Part shown: piece by piece, positions 1-8,057 of the stretch
Layout of the letters: each line of letters opens with the position of its first letter
Numbering within the stretch: position 1 is the first letter of the stretch
Assembly: GCA_002429315.1 (NCBI GenBank)
Contig: DIZC01000056.1
Span: 1-41,862, forward strand
DNA: 41,862 nt
DNA from: Alphaproteobacteria bacterium UBA6038
GTDB taxonomy: Bacteria; Pseudomonadota; Alphaproteobacteria; Micropepsales; Micropepsaceae
Direction of reading: 5' to 3'
Position numbers and translations under genes: made by a program
Notes under the pieces: model-generated
Seen by the model: only the letters and a program-made list of their open reading frames with translations
The model's database searches: none
What the model was told of the DNA's origin: nothing

Positions 1-2
1 GT

Positions 3-68
3 GAACACCTTGAGGAGGACAGCGATGGCCCGATTGACTCCCCGCGCGGGGTAACCTCGCGCGCGTGA
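3..68 (+). CDS. Possible C-terminal end of an upstream gene (partial)
   Basis: The third frame is open from the window edge for 21 codons and then stops at TGA 66-68. The residues are strongly acidic at first (Glu, Glu, Asp, Ser, Asp), which is plausible for the tail of a protein that begins outside the window. The fragment is too short to assign to a family. A Shine-Dalgarno-like GAGGAGGA inside it precedes an ATG at 25 in another frame, but that would encode only nine residues. Confidence 0.2.
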   Translation, partial: EHLEEDSDGPIDSPRGVTSRA

Positions 69-426
69 ATTCCCGCGCCTCGAATCCAGCAGTGCCCGCC
101 CGGCAGCTAGCGGCGGCGAAATGCAGGCCGGACTCGAGGAGCCTGATCCCCCCATCGCGGAAAAAGCGTGTGCCCTCGCCTCACGGCGAGACGCAGCGCA
201 AGTGCGATGCCCGTAGGCCAACGCGACGAACACGGAAAAACGGGCTGAAAATCGAACCCTGAAAATGGGCCATGAGTCGACGGACGCTCGGACTCTGCCC
301 GAAACGCACCCAAATTCGTTTGCCCCTTCCGGAAGAAGCGCCGCCGGGGCCGCCGTTCCGTTCGTACCCGGACGATCTTTGTGTTAAGCTTGCTGCAAAG
401 GGGCGGATCTTAGAGGGATTGAGCGC
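69..426. other. Intergenic stretch, no convincing gene
   Basis: About 360 bases separate the possible upstream gene tail from the exported protein that starts at 427. Open frames here are short, arginine- and proline-rich and overlap on both strands, as expected of GC-rich noncoding DNA. I see no tRNA cloverleaf and no clear sigma-70 promoter. The region presumably holds the promoter of the gene at 427. Confidence 0.4.
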
Positions 427-1029
427 GTGCGTGTGCTCGTTTTCTTGCTCGGTCTTGCCGGGCTCGGATGCCTGGCGGCGCAGGCATCGCCCGATTTTCC
501 GCCCGGGGCGGAAGCGTCGGAAAAGCACCTCCTGGCCGGCCTCGACTCCTATTGGCAGAACTGGATCAAGGAGCAGGCTCGCACTGTCGTCTCCTCGGGG
601 CGAATTTCGGAGGACCGGGCGCGTTCGCTGGCCGAGGGCGCGCACATGTCGTCCGGCGCCGACGTGAATTCGATCAGCTTCCTTCTCCTCATGCAGGCGG
701 CGCGCGACGCGGATGCGGACCTGCAAGCGACCATGGACCGTTCGCAGGAGCAGTGGGCCGACCAGGAGGAGCGCAGCAACATGGCGCACACCAGCGCGCC
801 GGTGGTCTCGCAGCTCAGTCCGGAAACCCAGACCGTGCTGTCGATGCGGGCCCGCGTCCGGCCGGTGATGACGTTACGCTCGAATGAGGCGCCGCCGCCG
901 GCGGCGCCGACGGCCGATGTCGATCTGAGCGTGCACCTCGATCTGCAAACCGCCATGGATCACCAGGCGGCGGCGGAAGACGCCTTGTCCTCCGCGAGCA
1001 AGCGGGTGCTGAATCCATTTGCACGGTAA
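427..1029 (+). CDS. Exported protein of unknown function
   Basis: This 200-residue protein starts at GTG 427. Its first 20 residues form a clean Sec signal peptide: Arg2, a Leu/Val/Phe/Gly core, and an Ala-Gln-Ala/Ser cleavage site. The Cys at residue 15 lacks a proper lipobox, so a soluble periplasmic protein is more likely than a lipoprotein. The mature part is hydrophilic and mostly helical in character, with a region rich in Asp, Ala, Gln and Glu at about 95-125 and an Ala/Pro-rich linker near 155-165. I do not recognise a family. It stands alone, with candidate terminator hairpins downstream, so it may be a single-gene transcript. The coding call rests on the signal peptide and the long open frame; two other frames over part of it are arginine-rich shadows. 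Confidence 0.7.
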   Translation: MRVLVFLLGLAGLGCLAAQASPDFPPGAEASEKHLLAGLDSYWQNWIKEQARTVVSSGRISEDRARSLAEGAHMSSGADVNSISFLLLMQAARDADADLQATMDRSQEQWADQEERSNMAHTSAPVVSQLSPETQTVLSMRARVRPVMTLRSNEAPPPAAPTADVDLSVHLDLQTAMDHQAAAEDALSSASKRVLNPFAR

Positions 1030-1086
1030 CCGCGCCCTGGGGCCGGAGCACCTCGCCGCACAGCGTCACCGGTTTTAAAGGACGAA

Positions 1087-1108
1087 GGGCGCCGCCTCGG
1101 CGGCGCCC
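1087..1108 (+). terminator. Candidate terminator hairpin after the exported protein gene
   Basis: The arms at 1087-1096 and 1099-1108 are perfect 10-base complements (GGGCGCCGCC and GGCGGCGCCC). They lie 57 bases after the stop codon at 1029. Only a short ACTTT follows, so the T-tract is weak. It could act as a terminator or an mRNA 3'-end stabiliser. Confidence 0.45.
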
Positions 1109-1146
1109 TCGACTTTGCGGCCTCAGGACTTGCCTAGAGGCCGACC

Positions 1147-1171
1147 GGCCCGGCGGGCGGGCCCGTCTTTT
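1147..1171 (+). terminator. Second weak hairpin with T-rich tail
   Basis: A six-base GC stem (GGCCCG at 1147-1152, CGGGCC at 1158-1163) is followed by CGTCTTTT. It resembles a small intrinsic terminator and may back up the hairpin at 1087. The short stem makes the call tentative. Confidence 0.3.
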
Positions 1172-1329
1172 CGCCCGTTGCGCCTGTTCGGCCGGGCAAA
1201 ACCGATCATCGGACTCCGGCGAAAAAGCGTCAATCGCCAAGCCGATCACAAATTGCATCCCGCACTGCAGCACGGGCCGGAACACCTCGCCGGGTCAAGA
1301 CTTTACAATGAAAAAGGGAAACGGATGCG

Positions 1330-3564
1330 ATGGTGGAGCGCCACGACACGAAAACCGGATTCGAGGCGGCGTGGGATCGCCTGGCCGAGCGCTGGTCGGC
1401 CTTCCGCGAGCGCCAGCGGGAACGCGCGCGCGCCGAACAGGCCGCGCTGGAAGCCAGGCACGGCGGCGAAGTGCAGCATCACTCGCCGCTGCATCCGGCG
1501 CTCGCGGCGCTGAAGTGGGGCGGCGGCGCGCTCGTCCTGCTGATCATCCTTGTGCTGATCTTCTTCGATTGGAACATGCTGCGCGGCCCGCTGTCGCGTT
1601 ACGCCTCGTATCGCCTGCACCGTCAAGTGCGCATCGAAGGCAATCTGCATGTGCATCTGTGGTCGTGGACGCCGCGGGTGGATGTCGGCGGCATCCGCAT
1701 CGCCAACACCAAATGGGCCGGCGGCGGCGACATGGCGAAGGTGGGCCATCTCGCGGTCAGCGTGAAGCTGCTGCCGCTGTTGGGCGGACATGTGCGGCTG
1801 CCGTTGGTCGATCTCGAACATTCGTCGTTCCTCGTCGTGCGCGACATGGCGGGGGACTCGAACTGGCAATTCAACAAGACGGCGTCCAACCGGCCGCTGA
1901 AACTTCCCGCGATCAATCACTTCATCATCGATGATGGGCACGTGCGCATCGACGACGCGCGCAAGGGGATGCACTTCGTCGGCACCTTCTCGTCGAGCGA
2001 AAGCACGACCGGGCAGGGCAAAGGCTTCGCGTTGGCCGGCGACGGCACATTGAACGGGCAGAAATTCACCGCCGAGGTGCATGGCGCGCCGCTGCTGAAC
2101 GTGGATCAGTCGCGGTCCTATCCGTTCACCATGGACGTGCATGCCGGCTACACCCACGTGGCGGCGCGCGGCCAGGTCACGCAGCCCTTCGATCTCGGCG
2201 GGCTGACGGCGGCCGTCGGCTTCTCCGGGCGGGACGCCGCCGATCTCTACTACCTGACCGGGCTCGTGCTGCCCAACACGCCGCATTACGAGGCCAATGC
2301 ACAGCTCGTGCGCGACGGCGAGATCTTCCGCATCACCGGTCTCTCCGGCACCATGGGCCACAGCGATATCTCCGGCGCGCTGACGGTCGATGCGTCGGGG
2401 AACAAGCCCCTGCTGATCGGCGATCTGCACTCGCGCCGCGTCTATTCCACCGATCTGGGATTCCTGTTCGGCAGCAAGATCGCGACGCCGGCGCCCGCCG
2501 TCACGCGTGCGGCCGCGGCGTCCTCCCCTGGCATCGGCCTTGCCGGCGACACGCATCCGGTGCGGCAGACCACGCTCCTGCTGCCCGATGCGCCGCTCGA
2601 TGTCGATCGCGTGCGCCAGATGAATGCCGACGTGCGGTACCGGGCGGCCTCCATCGTGTCGAGCGACTTCCCGCTGCGCAGCGTGCGCGTTCATGCGCGT
2701 CTCAATGACGGCGTGCTGCGGCTCGATCCCCTCGCCGCCACGCTGGCGCAGGGCACTATCGCCGGTCATGTGAAGCTCGATGCCAGCCGGCGGGTTCCAG
2801 TTACCAGTCTCGATCTGCGGCTGCGCGACATCCGGCTCGAGAGTCTGGTGCATCTGGTGCGCGGGCAGGCCACCATCGAAGGCGGCCTCGAAGCGCGCGC
2901 CGTTCTGACCGCGGCGGGCGATTCGATGCACCGCGCCGCGTCCAACGCCAACGGGTCGCTGACCTTCGTGATTCCGCACGGGCAGATGCGCAAAGCCTTC
3001 GCGGAGCTGCTCGGCATCAATCTGTTGAACGGCGGGCTCGCGCTGCTGACCGGCGATCAGACGCAGACCAACATTCGCTGCGCCATCGCCAACTTCCAGG
3101 CGCATAACGGCATCTTCAACGCCAATCAGATCCTGCTCGACACCGACGTGGAGCAGGGTTTGGGGCGTGGCACCCTCGACATGAAGACGGAAACGGTGAA
3201 CCTGGCGATGAGCGGCGAGGCGAAGTCTTTCCGCATTCTGCGCATGAACGCGCCGATTACGGTGAGCGGTTCGCTCAGCCATCCCAAGGTGGGCGTGCAG
3301 GCGGGCAAGGCGCTGCCGCAAGGGGGGCTCGCCGTGGCGCTGGGTGCCCTGATCAATCCCCTCGCCGGGCTGCTGGCGACCATCGATCCGGGTCTTGCCA
3401 AGGATGCCAATTGCGGTGCGGTGCTGGCGGAGGCCAAGCAGAAAGGTGCGTCGGTGACCAAACGCGCGATCGCCGCGAGCCGCGGTGCCGTGCCGTCGAA
3501 CCCGCGGCTGCAAACGACGCCGACGGCGGAGCATGTCGCCCGGCGGGCGCAAATCCCGCGCTGA
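1330..3564 (+). CDS. AsmA-like inner-membrane protein
   Basis: This 744-residue protein has a charged, Arg/Glu-rich cytoplasmic head (1-60), one transmembrane helix at about 62-81 and a large periplasmic part. Right after the helix come an Arg-Tyr-Ala-Ser-Tyr stretch and a Val-Arg-Ile-Glu-Gly strand, followed by repeated short beta strands, as in the AsmA family. The C-terminal third resembles the AsmA C-terminal domain that ends these proteins. AsmA-like proteins (AsmA, TamB, YhdP and relatives) form hydrophobic grooves thought to move phospholipid or support outer-membrane assembly. No substrate can be assigned here. The 60-residue cytoplasmic head is longer than usual. It is not in an obvious operon: a hairpin region lies upstream and an unrelated small gene downstream. 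The start is the ATG at 1330; an ATG at 1308 is in another frame. Confidence 0.85.
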   Translation: MVERHDTKTGFEAAWDRLAERWSAFRERQRERARAEQAALEARHGGEVQHHSPLHPALAALKWGGGALVLLIILVLIFFDWNMLRGPLSRYASYRLHRQVRIEGNLHVHLWSWTPRVDVGGIRIANTKWAGGGDMAKVGHLAVSVKLLPLLGGHVRLPLVDLEHSSFLVVRDMAGDSNWQFNKTASNRPLKLPAINHFIIDDGHVRIDDARKGMHFVGTFSSSESTTGQGKGFALAGDGTLNGQKFTAEVHGAPLLNVDQSRSYPFTMDVHAGYTHVAARGQVTQPFDLGGLTAAVGFSGRDAADLYYLTGLVLPNTPHYEANAQLVRDGEIFRITGLSGTMGHSDISGALTVDASGNKPLLIGDLHSRRVYSTDLGFLFGSKIATPAPAVTRAAAASSPGIGLAGDTHPVRQTTLLLPDAPLDVDRVRQMNADVRYRAASIVSSDFPLRSVRVHARLNDGVLRLDPLAATLAQGTIAGHVKLDASRRVPVTSLDLRLRDIRLESLVHLVRGQATIEGGLEARAVLTAAGDSMHRAASNANGSLTFVIPHGQMRKAFAELLGINLLNGGLALLTGDQTQTNIRCAIANFQAHNGIFNANQILLDTDVEQGLGRGTLDMKTETVNLAMSGEAKSFRILRMNAPITVSGSLSHPKVGVQAGKALPQGGLAVALGALINPLAGLLATIDPGLAKDANCGAVLAEAKQKGASVTKRAIAASRGAVPSNPRLQTTPTAEHVARRAQIPR

Positions 3565-3746
3565 AACGTCGACTCTTGGATCCGGCGTATATATGGCCAG
3601 AAGAGCAGAGCTGCCTCTTCCGGAAGTGGCCGATGGACTCGAATGCGATGGATCTGAGGAGACGTTTGACCGGGGATTCCGGAAGATTGAGCAGGCGAAG
3701 GCGTCAAAGCCAGTCGTACGAAAGCCACAAACCAAAGCGCTTGCAT

Positions 3747-4148
3747 ATGCTGTTCTGTGTCGCTCTCGCGGTGACTTCTTGGGCGGGTGCTGCGAATGCC
3801 ACACAAGACCTCACCGCGAACCACATCTGCAAACTTCTTTCACGGTCAGAGCGCGGAAAGCACATAGGCGAGACGCTCACCTTTTCCGGGGACTACGGGT
3901 CCGACATTGAACGGGCTGTCGCATGGCCTGACGGCTGCCCTTGGGGCGTTGGCGTCAGGAATGTCAGCCGACAGGCCGGAAAGGGTATAGACGCCTTCCA
4001 AGGCCATCCTGTCACAACGGTGCATGGAATCATCACCGGAACCCTGACACGGACAAGGCCAAACGGGTTCGAGTTCTACAAGGATGACGGCGTTCGCCTA
4101 GACATCACTCTTCTGGCACATTCAGCGCCGGGGAGGCGCAAACCCTAA
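3747..4148 (+). CDS. Small exported protein of unknown function
   Basis: From ATG 3747 the protein is 133 residues. It begins with a compact signal peptide (a Leu-Phe-Cys-Val core) ending near Ala-Asn-Ala. The frame is open further upstream, to ATGs at 3633 and 3648, but those starts would add a long Arg/Lys-rich leader. I therefore prefer 3747, without certainty. The mature part has two Cys residues (in His-Ile-Cys-Lys and Gly-Cys-Pro-Trp) that could form a disulfide. Alternating Thr/Gly/Val strands and an ending of Val-Arg-Leu-Asp-Ile-Thr suggest a small beta-barrel or OB-like fold; this is inference. No family is recognised. The DNA is somewhat less GC-rich than its neighbours, consistent with a lineage-specific or acquired gene. 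Confidence 0.6.
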   Translation: MLFCVALAVTSWAGAANATQDLTANHICKLLSRSERGKHIGETLTFSGDYGSDIERAVAWPDGCPWGVGVRNVSRQAGKGIDAFQGHPVTTVHGIITGTLTRTRPNGFEFYKDDGVRLDITLLAHSAPGRRKP

Positions 4149-4252
4149 TCACGTGTTTGCGAAGTGTATGCGAGTTCAAATGCCATTTGCGACCGCGGCA
4201 CACAACGTGTTGCAGTCTCCAAGCCCCTGCATGGTTTAGCGGGGCGGAAGAA

Positions 4253-4270
4253 GCGGGCCGCGAGGCCCGC
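4253..4270 (-). terminator. GC hairpin with tetraloop after the His-rich gene
   Basis: GCGGGCC (4253-4259) and GGCCCGC (4264-4270) form a perfect seven-base stem around a four-base loop. On the minus strand it lies 11 bases after the stop of the gene ending at 4282 and is followed by TTCTTCC. It probably marks the 3' end of that transcript and might also serve the plus-strand gene ending at 4148. Confidence 0.5.
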
Positions 4271-4281
4271 TCCCCAAATGC

Positions 4282-4503
4282 TTACCAGTAGCGCCACACG
4301 CAGACCCGGCGGTGGTGGTGCCAACGGTGGCATACCCAGGCGCGGTGTCCCCAGTAACGGCCGTGCCACATCCAGTGGCCGTGATGATGCCAATGGTGGC
4401 CGACGCGAACCACCACGGCGGCCGCCGAGGCGGGCGCGGTGACGGCGGCGATCGAGCCGGCGCCGATCAGAACGGCCAGGCTCGCGGCAATGATGCTTTT
4501 CAT
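4282..4503 (-). CDS. Tiny His/Trp-rich exported protein
   Basis: This 73-residue protein has a textbook signal peptide: Met-Lys-Ser, an Ile/Ala/Leu core, and cleavage after Ala-Ser-Ala at about residue 27. The mature part of about 46 residues is extraordinary in composition, with about 12 His, 8 Trp and 2 Cys, many as His-His-Trp or His-His-His groups. An AGGGGA ribosome-binding site lies seven bases before the ATG. Small His-rich exported proteins recur in alphaproteobacteria without a firm function. Binding of Ni, Cu, Zn or heme is an inference from composition only. It is divergent from fabD and has its own hairpin downstream, so it looks like a single-gene transcript. Confidence 0.7.
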   Translation of the reverse strand: MKSIIAASLAVLIGAGSIAAVTAPASAAAVVVRVGHHWHHHGHWMWHGRYWGHRAWVCHRWHHHRRVCVWRYW

Positions 4504-4634
4504 GAGATTCCCCTGTTGTAGGCCATCTCGTCTGATAGCAGCTTTTCGACGAATCTGGAACGGGGCTTGCCAAATGATAGCGTCCGGCGGCGTCGCTTGA
4601 CGCGCGGCGGCGGTGCTGATTTGTCTCCCGCCCC

Positions 4635-5597
4635 ATGACGCGGGCGTTCATCTTTCCTGGACAAGGCAGCCAGGCTGTGGGCATGGGAAAGGCCCTGGCC
4701 GAAGCGTTCGCCCCGGCCCGCGACGTTTTCGAGGAGATCGACGAGGCCCTGAAGCAGCGGCTTTCCAAGCTGATGTGGGAGGGCCCGGAGGACGAGCTGA
4801 CGCTGACCGAGAATGCCCAGCCGGCGATCATGGCCGCCAGTTTGGCGATCGTTCGGGTGCTGGAGCGCGAGGGCGGCCTTGACCTGGCGCGCCACGCCCG
4901 CCTCGTGGCCGGCCATTCGCTGGGGGAATACAGCGCGCTTTGCGCCGTGGGCGCATTCACCCTGGCCGAGACGGCGCGGTTGCTGCGGACCCGCGGCCGG
5001 GCAATGCAGGACGCCGTGCCGGTGGGTGAAGGCGCCATGAGCGCGCTCCTGGGCGCGGAGATCGGTCTCGCCGAAGAGGCCGCCAAGGAAGCGGTGCTGA
5101 GTGCGCCGGAAAAGGAGAAAAACCCGATTTGCGTAGTCGCCAACGACAACGCGCCGGGGCAGGTGGTGATCTCCGGCACCCGCGCGGCGGTGGAGCGCGC
5201 CGGCGATCTCGCCAAGGCAAAGGGGGCCAAGCGGGCGATGATGCTGAATGTCAGTGCGCCGTTTCACTCGCCCCTGATGCAGCCGGCCGCCGAGCGCATG
5301 CGCGACGCCCTGTCGGAGGTGACGATCCGTCCCCCGGCCGCGCCGCTGGTCGCCAATGTGACCGCGACGGAAGTGAGCGAGCCGGAGACCATCCGCCGCC
5401 TGCTGGTCGAGCAGATCACGGCCCGCGTGCGCTGGCGGGAAAGCGTGCTGATGTTCCGCCACATTGACATCGGCACCACAGTGGAGTGCGGCGGCGGCAA
5501 GGTGCTGACCGGCATGATCAAGCGCACCGACCGCGACCTCGAAACCGTCAGCCTCGATACGCCCGCCGATATCGAAGCCTTCGCGAAGACGCTGTGA
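4635..5597 (+). CDS. fabD: Malonyl-CoA:acyl carrier protein transacylase
   Basis: FabD moves malonyl groups from CoA to acyl carrier protein, supplying the extender unit for fatty-acid synthesis in the cytoplasm. The 320-residue length is typical. The N-terminus has the family Phe-Pro-Gly-Gln-Gly-Ser-Gln motif. The nucleophile Ser95 sits in Gly-His-Ser-Leu-Gly-Glu-Tyr, and the partner His211 sits in Phe-His-Ser-Pro-Leu-Met. The stop TGA shares its A with the fabG ATG (TGATG), so the two are translationally coupled. It opens the fab cluster. The ribosome-binding site is weak, but ATG 4635 places the conserved N-terminal motif correctly. Confidence 0.97.
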   Translation: MTRAFIFPGQGSQAVGMGKALAEAFAPARDVFEEIDEALKQRLSKLMWEGPEDELTLTENAQPAIMAASLAIVRVLEREGGLDLARHARLVAGHSLGEYSALCAVGAFTLAETARLLRTRGRAMQDAVPVGEGAMSALLGAEIGLAEEAAKEAVLSAPEKEKNPICVVANDNAPGQVVISGTRAAVERAGDLAKAKGAKRAMMLNVSAPFHSPLMQPAAERMRDALSEVTIRPPAAPLVANVTATEVSEPETIRRLLVEQITARVRWRESVLMFRHIDIGTTVECGGGKVLTGMIKRTDRDLETVSLDTPADIEAFAKTL

Positions 5598-6337
5598 TGT
5601 TCGATCTGTCCGGCAAGACGGCTCTGATCACGGGTGCATCCGGGGGGATCGGCGGCGCGATCGCCAGGCGGCTGCACGCGCAAGGCGCCACGGTCGTGCT
5701 CTCCGGCACGCGCGCCGAGGCGCTCGAATCGCTGAAGAGCGAACTCGCCGACCGCGCGCACATCGCACCGTGCAATCTCGCGGACACCGCCTCGGTCGAG
5801 GCGCTGCCGAAAGCGGCGGAAGCGGCGGCCGGCGCGCCGATCGATATTCTCGTCAACAATGCCGGCATCACCCGTGACAACCTGTTCATGCGCATGAAGG
5901 ACGACGAATGGGATCAGGTGATCGCGGTGAATCTGAGCGCTGTGTTCCGCCTGTCGCGTGCGGTGCTGCGCGGCATGATGAAGAAGCGCTGGGGCCGCAT
6001 CGTCTCGATCACGTCCGTCGTTGGCGTGACCGGAAATCCCGGGCAAGGCAATTATGCCGCCGCCAAAGCCGGGATCGTCGGCATGAGCAAATCGCTGGCG
6101 GCGGAAGTCGCAAGCCGGAACATCACCGTGAACTGCATCGCGCCGGGCTTAATCGCCACCCCGATGACCGATGCGCTCACGGTCGAGCAGCGCAGCGCCA
6201 TTCTCGGCCGGATTCCAGTCGGGCGCATGGGCGAGCCGAACGATGTTGCCGCGGCAGTCGTTTACCTTGCCAGCGACGAGGCCGGCTACATCACCGGCCA
6301 GACGCTCCACATCAACGGCGGAATGGCGATGATTTGA
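5597..6337 (+). CDS. fabG: 3-oxoacyl-ACP reductase
   Basis: FabG reduces 3-oxoacyl-ACP to 3-hydroxyacyl-ACP with NADPH. The 246-residue protein has the Rossmann motif Thr-Gly-Ala-Ser-Gly-Gly-Ile-Gly at 12-19, Asn-Asn-Ala-Gly near residue 87, and the catalytic residues Ser140, Tyr153 and Lys157. The C-terminal Gly-Gln-Thr-Leu-His-Ile-Asn-Gly-Gly-Met is the usual FabG ending. The start is ATG 5597, overlapping the fabD stop by one base; a longer upstream frame lies inside fabD and is spurious. Its position between fabD and acpP separates it from the many other short-chain dehydrogenases. Confidence 0.96.
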   Translation: MFDLSGKTALITGASGGIGGAIARRLHAQGATVVLSGTRAEALESLKSELADRAHIAPCNLADTASVEALPKAAEAAAGAPIDILVNNAGITRDNLFMRMKDDEWDQVIAVNLSAVFRLSRAVLRGMMKKRWGRIVSITSVVGVTGNPGQGNYAAAKAGIVGMSKSLAAEVASRNITVNCIAPGLIATPMTDALTVEQRSAILGRIPVGRMGEPNDVAAAVVYLASDEAGYITGQTLHINGGMAMI

Positions 6338-6481
6338 TTGCCTAAACAAAGAGTTAGTCCGCTGTGGCGGTTTCGAGGCAATCTGTGTTACGAACGCACA
6401 GCCCTTGGCCGCCGGAGCGGGGAGGGCCCGCCGCGTGCCCTGAATCCCGCGGCGACGAACAAGGAGAGGTTTCAAACACCA

Positions 6482-6721
6482 ATGAGCGATACTGCCGAGC
6501 GCGTGAAGAAGATCGTGGTCGAGCATCTGAACGTCGATGCCGACAAGGTCACCGAAAACGCCTCTTTCATTGAGGATCTGGGCGCCGACAGCCTCGACAC
6601 CGTCGAACTCGTCATGGCGTTCGAAGAAGAGTTCGGAATCGAAATTCCCGATGATGCCGCCGAATCCATCGTCACCGTGGGCGACGCGGTCAAGTACATC
6701 GACAAGACACAAGCGGCTTGA
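6482..6721 (+). CDS. acpP: Acyl carrier protein
   Basis: This 79-residue acidic protein carries growing acyl chains on a 4'-phosphopantetheine arm. The attachment site is Ser37 in Gly-Ala-Asp-Ser-Leu-Asp. The following helix (Glu-Leu-Val-Met-Ala-Phe-Glu-Glu-Glu-Phe) is the recognition helix for partner enzymes. The start at ATG 6482 is set by a strong AGGAGAGG at 6462-6469 and by the family length. A 144-base leader separates it from fabG, which probably lets acpP be expressed separately and more strongly. Its stop overlaps the fabF ATG as TGATG. Confidence 0.97.
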   Translation: MSDTAERVKKIVVEHLNVDADKVTENASFIEDLGADSLDTVELVMAFEEEFGIEIPDDAAESIVTVGDAVKYIDKTQAA

Positions 6722-8007
6722 TGCTCGGGGCGAACGGCTCCTCCGTCCGACGTGTGGTGGTGACCGGCCTCGGTCTCGTGACGCCTCTGGCGTGCGGGGT
6801 CGAGGAAAGCTGGTCGCGGCTGCTCGCCGGTCGGTCGGGCGCGCGCGCCATCACGAGCTTCCGCACGGACGATCTGGCGACCAAGATCGCCTGCACCGTG
6901 CCAGTGGGCGACGGCACCGACGGCACCTTCAATGCCGATCGGTGGCTCGATGCGAAGGAACAGCGCCGGGTCGATCACTTCATCACCTTCGGACTGGCCG
7001 CTGCCCAGCAGGCGGTAGAGGATTCCGGCTGGAAACCGGAGACGGAGGAGGATCGCGACGTCACGGGTGTGCTCATCGGCTCCGGCATCGGCGGCCTTAA
7101 TGGGATTGCCGAGGCGGCGGTGATTCTCCACGAGAAGGGGCCGCGGAAGATCTCGCCCTTCTTCATCACCGGCCGGCTGATCAACCTGGTCTCCGGCTAT
7201 GCCTCCATCCGCTTCGGTTACAAGGGACCCAATCATGCCGTGGTGACCGCCTGCGCCACCGGCGCGCACGCCATCGGCGATGCGGCGCGGCTGATCGCGC
7301 TGGGCGACGCCGATGTGATGCTGGCCGGCGGCACCGAGGCCGCCGTTTGCCGCATCGGGATCGTCGGCTTCAACGCCTGCCGTGCGCTGTCGACCAATTT
7401 CAACGACACGCCGGAAAAGGCGTCGCGGCCGTACGACCGCGACCGCGACGGCTTCGTGATGGGCGAGGGCGCGGGCGCGGTCATTCTCGAAGAGTACGAG
7501 CACGCCAAGGCGCGCGGCGCGAAGATCTATGCCGAAGTGACCGGCTATGGCCTGTCGGGCGACGCGCACCACATCACCGCTCCGGCGGAAGACGGCGACG
7601 GCGGGTTTCGCGCCATGAAGATGGCGCTCAAGCGGGCCGATCTCTCGCCGTCGGACATCGATTATGTGAACGCGCATGGGACGTCGACGCCGCTCGGCGA
7701 CGAGATCGAATTGCGCGCCGTGGAGCGGCTGTTCGGCAACGCCGCCGGCAAGATGTCGATGTCGTCGACCAAATCGTCGATCGGACATTTGTTGGGCGCC
7801 GCGGGTGCGGTCGAAGCGGTGTTCTCGGTGCTGGCGATCCGCGACCAGGTCGTCCCGCCCACGCTCAATCTGGACAACCCGTCGGTGGAAACCGAACTCG
7901 ATCTGGTGCCCCATACGGCCAAGAAGCGCGAAGTGAAGGCGGCGCTGTCGAACTCCTTCGGATTCGGCGGCACCAACGCCTCGCTGATCTTCAGCGCGGT
8001 GCAATAG
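6721..8007 (+). CDS. fabF: 3-oxoacyl-ACP synthase II
   Basis: FabF condenses acyl-ACP with malonyl-ACP and elongates fatty acids, including the unsaturated C16 to C18 step. The 428-residue protein carries the Cys-His-His triad: Cys178 in Thr-Ala-Cys-Ala-Thr-Gly, His319 in Asn-Ala-His-Gly-Thr-Ser-Thr and His356 in Ser-Ser-Ile-Gly-His. The C-terminal Phe-Gly-Phe-Gly-Gly-Thr-Asn loop is intact. The start at ATG 6721 overlaps the acpP stop by one base; a TTG one codon earlier is less likely. The triad and the position after acpP favour KAS II over FabB. Confidence 0.96.
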   Translation: MLGANGSSVRRVVVTGLGLVTPLACGVEESWSRLLAGRSGARAITSFRTDDLATKIACTVPVGDGTDGTFNADRWLDAKEQRRVDHFITFGLAAAQQAVEDSGWKPETEEDRDVTGVLIGSGIGGLNGIAEAAVILHEKGPRKISPFFITGRLINLVSGYASIRFGYKGPNHAVVTACATGAHAIGDAARLIALGDADVMLAGGTEAAVCRIGIVGFNACRALSTNFNDTPEKASRPYDRDRDGFVMGEGAGAVILEEYEHAKARGAKIYAEVTGYGLSGDAHHITAPAEDGDGGFRAMKMALKRADLSPSDIDYVNAHGTSTPLGDEIELRAVERLFGNAAGKMSMSSTKSSIGHLLGAAGAVEAVFSVLAIRDQVVPPTLNLDNPSVETELDLVPHTAKKREVKAALSNSFGFGGTNASLIFSAVQ

Positions 8008-8057
8008 CCGTTGCCGGTTTAATGCACGGTGCGCCAAGGGCGAGCGGTTGAGGACAG

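Noticed and set aside
25..54. Shine-Dalgarno-like GAGGAGGA followed by ATG and a nine-residue frame
   Set aside because: The GAGGAGGA reads as Glu-Glu-Asp in the plausible gene tail of the third frame, so the match is probably coincidental.
181..262. tRNA-like T-arm (a GGTTCGA motif on the minus strand)
   Set aside because: No matching acceptor stem, anticodon arm or D-arm could be folded around it.
1303..3804. An 833-codon open frame on the minus strand opposite the AsmA-like gene
   Set aside because: It is Arg/His/Gln-rich with no recognisable domain, while the plus strand has a membrane helix and AsmA-like features. It is a GC-driven antisense shadow.
6472..8037. A 521-codon minus-strand frame opposite acpP and fabF
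   Set aside because: The plus strand encodes clear AcpP and FabF with intact active sites; the antisense frame has low-complexity Arg/His composition.
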